Assembly: GCF_030815415.1 (NCBI RefSeq)
Contig: NZ_JAUSWW010000001.1
Span: 1,488,001 to 1,552,000, forward strand
DNA: 64,000 bases
Source of the DNA: Streptomyces canus
GTDB taxonomy: Bacteria > Actinomycetota > Actinomycetes > Streptomycetales > Streptomycetaceae
Direction of reading: 5' to 3'
Shown: one piece after another, positions 61,679 to 64,000 of the stretch
Numbering within the stretch: position 1 is the first letter of the stretch
Layout: the number at the start of each line of letters is the position of its first letter
Position numbers and translations under genes: made by a program
Notes under the pieces: model-generated
What the model saw: the letters and a program-made list of their open reading frames with translations, nothing else
Databases searched by the model: none
What the model was told of the DNA's origin: nothing

Positions 61679-62251
61679 TCAGCTGTAGACGATCGGGCAG
61701 CCGCGGCGCAGGGAGTGCTGGGCGGCGCGCAGGTACAGCGCCACGTAGAAGGAGGCGTCCAGGTCCTGACCCCACGGTCCCGGTCTGGCGGCGGCCGTCT
61801 CCTTCGCCGATCCGTCCAGGAACCAGGAGGTCAGGTCGAGGTTCCTGCTCGTGACGGGCAGCATGGGCGGCAGCCCGATCGCCGACGCCAGCCGTTGCGC
61901 GAGCGCGAGCACCTGAGGTGCTCCCGCTATCACGGTCGTCTCCGTATAGGCGGAACCGACCGGCACCGTTATCTCCTCGTCCAGCGACACCGGCACCAGC
62001 ACCGCCCAGCCACAGAGCGTCTCCTCCTCGTCGCGCGTCAGACGCGCACGGCACAGCTCCACGAATCCGTCCATGGGAGGGCTCAACTTCTCCCCGAACT
62101 CAAGAGCACCGCTTTCCTCCGGAACGGACGAATACGGCGGCAGACCACGCCTGCTCAACTCCTCGTCGAGCCCCGAGGCGATCTCGCCGTAACCACCCTC
62201 GTGGTCACCGCGCCAATCCCGTGCGTCGACACTGACCAGATAGACACCCAT
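61679..62251 (-). CDS. Conserved Streptomyces protein of unknown function
   Basis: 190 residues, start MGVYLVSVDARDWRGDHEGG, no signal peptide or membrane segment. VELCRARLTRDEEETLCGWA and LVPVSLDEEITVPVGSAYTE followed by VIAGAPQVLALAQRLASAIG look like a globular alpha/beta protein. It ends RRGCPIVYS. No family recognised. It lies 83 bases upstream of the unknown membrane protein gene and on the same strand, so the two may work together. Confidence 0.75.
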   Translation of the reverse strand: MGVYLVSVDARDWRGDHEGGYGEIASGLDEELSRRGLPPYSSVPEESGALEFGEKLSPPMDGFVELCRARLTRDEEETLCGWAVLVPVSLDEEITVPVGSAYTETTVIAGAPQVLALAQRLASAIGLPPMLPVTSRNLDLTSWFLDGSAKETAAARPGPWGQDLDASFYVALYLRAAQHSLRRGCPIVYS

Positions 62252-62281
62252 GCCCGCAATGTACGGCGCCCCACTGACATC

Positions 62282-63140
62282 TCACGTCAGCAGCCCCTTG
62301 TCCTCCAGATAGGTCCGCGCCACGTCCTTCGCCAACCGCCGCCAGCTGTCCACCTGTTGATCCATGGAGGCCAGGTCGGCCGTCGTCAGGACGTCGTTCA
62401 GCTCGCCGAGCGCTTTGGTGGTGCTGGTCGTCGGCGAGGAGAACCAGGCCGAAGTCCGTGAGGGTGGCGTCGGTCGTGGTGGTCAGCACCATCTGGTCCT
62501 GGCCGCTCTGCACGGCCTTCTCGGCCTGGGCGGTGCCGACGCCCTTGGGGTCGACGCCGGTGATGTCGATGCCGTAGGTCTTCTTCAACCCCGGTTCGCA
62601 GTACGGTCGTTGGACACACTCGTCACCCGCGGCGAGCCGCACCTCCAGACCCGAGGCGCCGAGGTCGCTCAGGGTCTTCAGGTCGTGCTGCCGGGCGTAG
62701 GAGGCGCTCACGGCGAAGGCGTTCTGGTCGACGGCCCTGCCCGCGTCCAGGACCGTGAGTCCGCGCGTTGCGGCCAGTCGGCGCAGGGCCGTCATCGTGG
62801 CGTCGAGGTCGGGTGAGCCGACCGGGGCCGCGTCGGCGCCGTTGGTCTTGGCGTTGAGCCAGTCGGCGAAGGTGGCCGCGTACTCGGGCACGACGTCGAT
62901 CTGGCCGGATTCCAGGGCCGGTTCGTACAGTTCGCGGTTGGCGACGGTGAGCAGCGACGTCTTGTACCCGGCCTGGTCCAGCAGCAGCGCGTACATCTGG
63001 GCGAGCAGGTCGCTCTCGGTGAACCCGGCGGAGCCCACCGTCAGTTGGCGGCTGTCGCCGGGAGCGGCGGTGACCGCGCTCTGGTTCTCCAGGGAGGGGC
63101 CCGTGGAGCAGCCGGTCAGCAGGAGGACGAGGGCCCCGCG
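62282..63140 (-). pseudogene. Broken osmoprotectant-binding lipoprotein (OpuAC/ProX-like)
   Basis: From LLLTGCSTGPSLENQSAVT the frame encodes a glycine-betaine/choline-binding protein (VGSAGFTESDLLAQMYALLL, VDVVPEYAATFADWL-like IDVVPEYAATFADWLNAKTN, KKTYGIDITGVDPKGVG). After FGLVLLADD (about 62430) it jumps out of frame. The correct end, TTKALGELNDVLTTADLASM to ARTYLEDKGLLT and TGA at 62284-62282, is present in another frame, and about 20-25 residues normally between are missing. The signal peptide start is also lost, as the frame runs on from the permease remnant. Not functional as sequenced. Confidence 0.78.
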
Positions 63141-63470
63141 ACGAGCACCGCTCCGGCCACCACCTGCGGCGTACTGGCGAGGTTGAAGCCCGCCGTGATG
63201 ATCCGGCCCAGCCCTCCCCCGCCCGCCAGCGCGGCGATCGTGGCCGTCGCGACGAGCTGGACGGCGGCGATGCGTACGCCGGTCAGCACCATGGGGAGCG
63301 CCAGGGGCAGTTCCACCCGCAACAGCATCTGTCGCCCCGTCATGCCCATCCCCCGGGCCGCCCGGACGACGCCGTGGTCCACCTCGCGCATACCGACGTA
63401 CGCGTTGGTGAGCAGGGGCGGGAGGGCGAACAGCACCAGGGCGACGACCGTCGGGCCCTCCCCCCAGTCC
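63137..63470 (-). pseudogene. Osmoprotectant ABC permease remnant
   Basis: TVVALVLFALPPLLTNAYVG, MREVDHGVVRAARGMGMTG and QLVATATIAALAGGGGLGRI with TAGFNLASTPQVVAGAVLVA are the core of an OpuBB/OpuAB-type permease (EAA loop included). The N-terminal helices beyond about 63470 are replaced by unrelated sequence and the C-terminus ends abruptly at GPSSSC, where the frame meets the binding-protein remnant. A deletion has joined the two genes. Confidence 0.72.
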
Positions 63471-63476
63471 CCGACG

Positions 63477-63632
63477 GGGGTCCGCCGGCAGATCCTGCTT
63501 GACGCGGTCGTCCAGCACCTGGGGCTCACCGCGGTCTCGGTGCTCATCGGCCTCGTCATCGCCCTGCCGCTCGCCGTGCTGGCGCGGCCAGAGGGTCGGC
63601 TCGTTGGGGTGACCCGTACGGGGTGTCGTTGA
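63477..63632 (+). pseudogene. Inverted N-terminal fragment of an ABC permease
   Basis: On the + strand, RRQILLDAVVQHLGLTAVSV and LIGLVIALPLAVLARPEGR are the first transmembrane part of an osmoprotectant permease (OpuAB type). It ends at TGA 63630-63632 after about 50 residues. Its orientation is opposite to the other remnants of the cassette, so an inversion accompanied the decay. Confidence 0.65.
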
Positions 63633-63734
63633 GTACACCCCCCGATACGGGTTCTGGGCCCAATGTGGTCCCCGCGACATCTCCGTAATTTCTCTGTCAG
63701 GGCACACGGAGTGCCGGACCGAGAGGTGATGACG

Positions 63735-64000
63735 ATGTTTCGCACAGGCTCGCGACGTACGCACGACACGGGACCCGCCGCCGACGCGCTGCGGCTGGTC
63801 AAGGTCACCAAGACCTATGGCATCGACGACAGCGCCGTCACCGCTCTGGACGGCGTCACGCTCAGCCTGGGCCGGGGCACCTTCACCGCGGTGATGGGCC
63901 CGTCGGGTTCCGGCAAGTCGACGCTGCTGCAGTGCGCGGCGGGGCTGGACCGGCCCGACAGCGGCATCGTCGTCGTGGACGGCACCGAACTGACGGGCGG
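63735..64000 (+). CDS. ABC transporter ATP-binding protein, LolD/MacB-like (3' end beyond window)
   Basis: From ATG 63735 (GAGAGG eight bases upstream; an ATG at 63729 is too close to it) the frame is open to the window edge, 88 codons. LRLVKVTKTYGIDDSAVTAL is the A-loop region and VMGPSGSGKSTLLQCAAGLD is Walker A, with the sequence of MacB/FtsE/LolD-type ATPases that serve FtsX-like permeases. The FtsX-type permease gene should follow beyond the window. Confidence 0.9.
   Translation, partial: MFRTGSRRTHDTGPAADALRLVKVTKTYGIDDSAVTALDGVTLSLGRGTFTAVMGPSGSGKSTLLQCAAGLDRPDSGIVVVDGTELTG

Overview
The window is about 72% G+C with strongly GC-biased third codon positions, GTG starts, Tat lipoproteins, a DmdR/IdeR-type iron box and rare TTA codons. 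It reads as a Streptomyces chromosome (or very close relative), probably an accessory arm region. The set CYP102B-type P450, rhamnose catabolism genes and PRPP synthetase paralogue recalls from memory an S. coelicolor arm region; that is an inference, not a search result. No rRNA, tRNA, CRISPR array, phage or transposase gene was recognised.

Layout. 1-7.5 kb: a GNAT acetyltransferase (cut by the window edge), a DUF1304/TetR pair with a clear operator, a lipoprotein, a GlxA-like regulator divergent from a zinc-free oxidoreductase, and an aldehyde dehydrogenase/zinc alcohol dehydrogenase operon divergent from a MarR regulator over two matching palindromes. 7.5-12.4 kb: a TTA-containing STAS protein, then a prs-tuf pair (paralogues of housekeeping genes) divergent from a Tet(M)/OtrA-type ribosomal protection protein that has a possible leader peptide. 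12.4-20 kb: P450, DUF4230 protein, a compact Mrp/Mnh-type cation antiporter operon with fused subunits, a TTA-containing VanZ-like protein and a TauE/SafE permease. 20-26.7 kb: PHP and HAD proteins, a candidate structured RNA with terminator, an SDR behind a MerR-type promoter, and a three-gene operon whose central gene joins an XRE helix-turn-helix to a family-B DNA-polymerase-like palm, related to the telomere protein Tap. This is the most unusual content of the window. 26.7-34.4 kb: ROK regulator, APH-like kinase, remnants of a CYP102 reductase and a LuxR regulator, DUF3626 and FBP (EF-G-binding) proteins, and an oxidoreductase/CGNR pair separated by a perfect 22-bp-arm palindrome. 34.4-44.3 kb: mixed metabolic and membrane genes, including an iron-box-controlled DUF2470 gene and a TetR/CYP102 pair.

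44.4-57.1 kb is a complete L-rhamnose regulon. LacI regulator, secreted BNR-repeat protein, mutarotase and ABC transporter (rhaS, Q, P, T) lie leftward; isomerase, bifunctional aldolase/dehydrogenase and kinase lie rightward. The divergent promoters carry four LacI-type operators. Imported rhamnose would be epimerised, isomerised, phosphorylated, cleaved to DHAP and lactaldehyde, and oxidised to lactate. The lutABC genes that follow at 57.2-60.0 kb would then oxidise L-lactate to pyruvate, so the two units make one pathway.

60-64 kb is scarred: a truncated YihY gene abuts a truncated, frameshifted DUF3224 gene, two unknown genes follow, then a broken osmoprotectant ABC cassette with an inverted permease fragment, and finally an intact-looking ABC ATPase that runs off the window.
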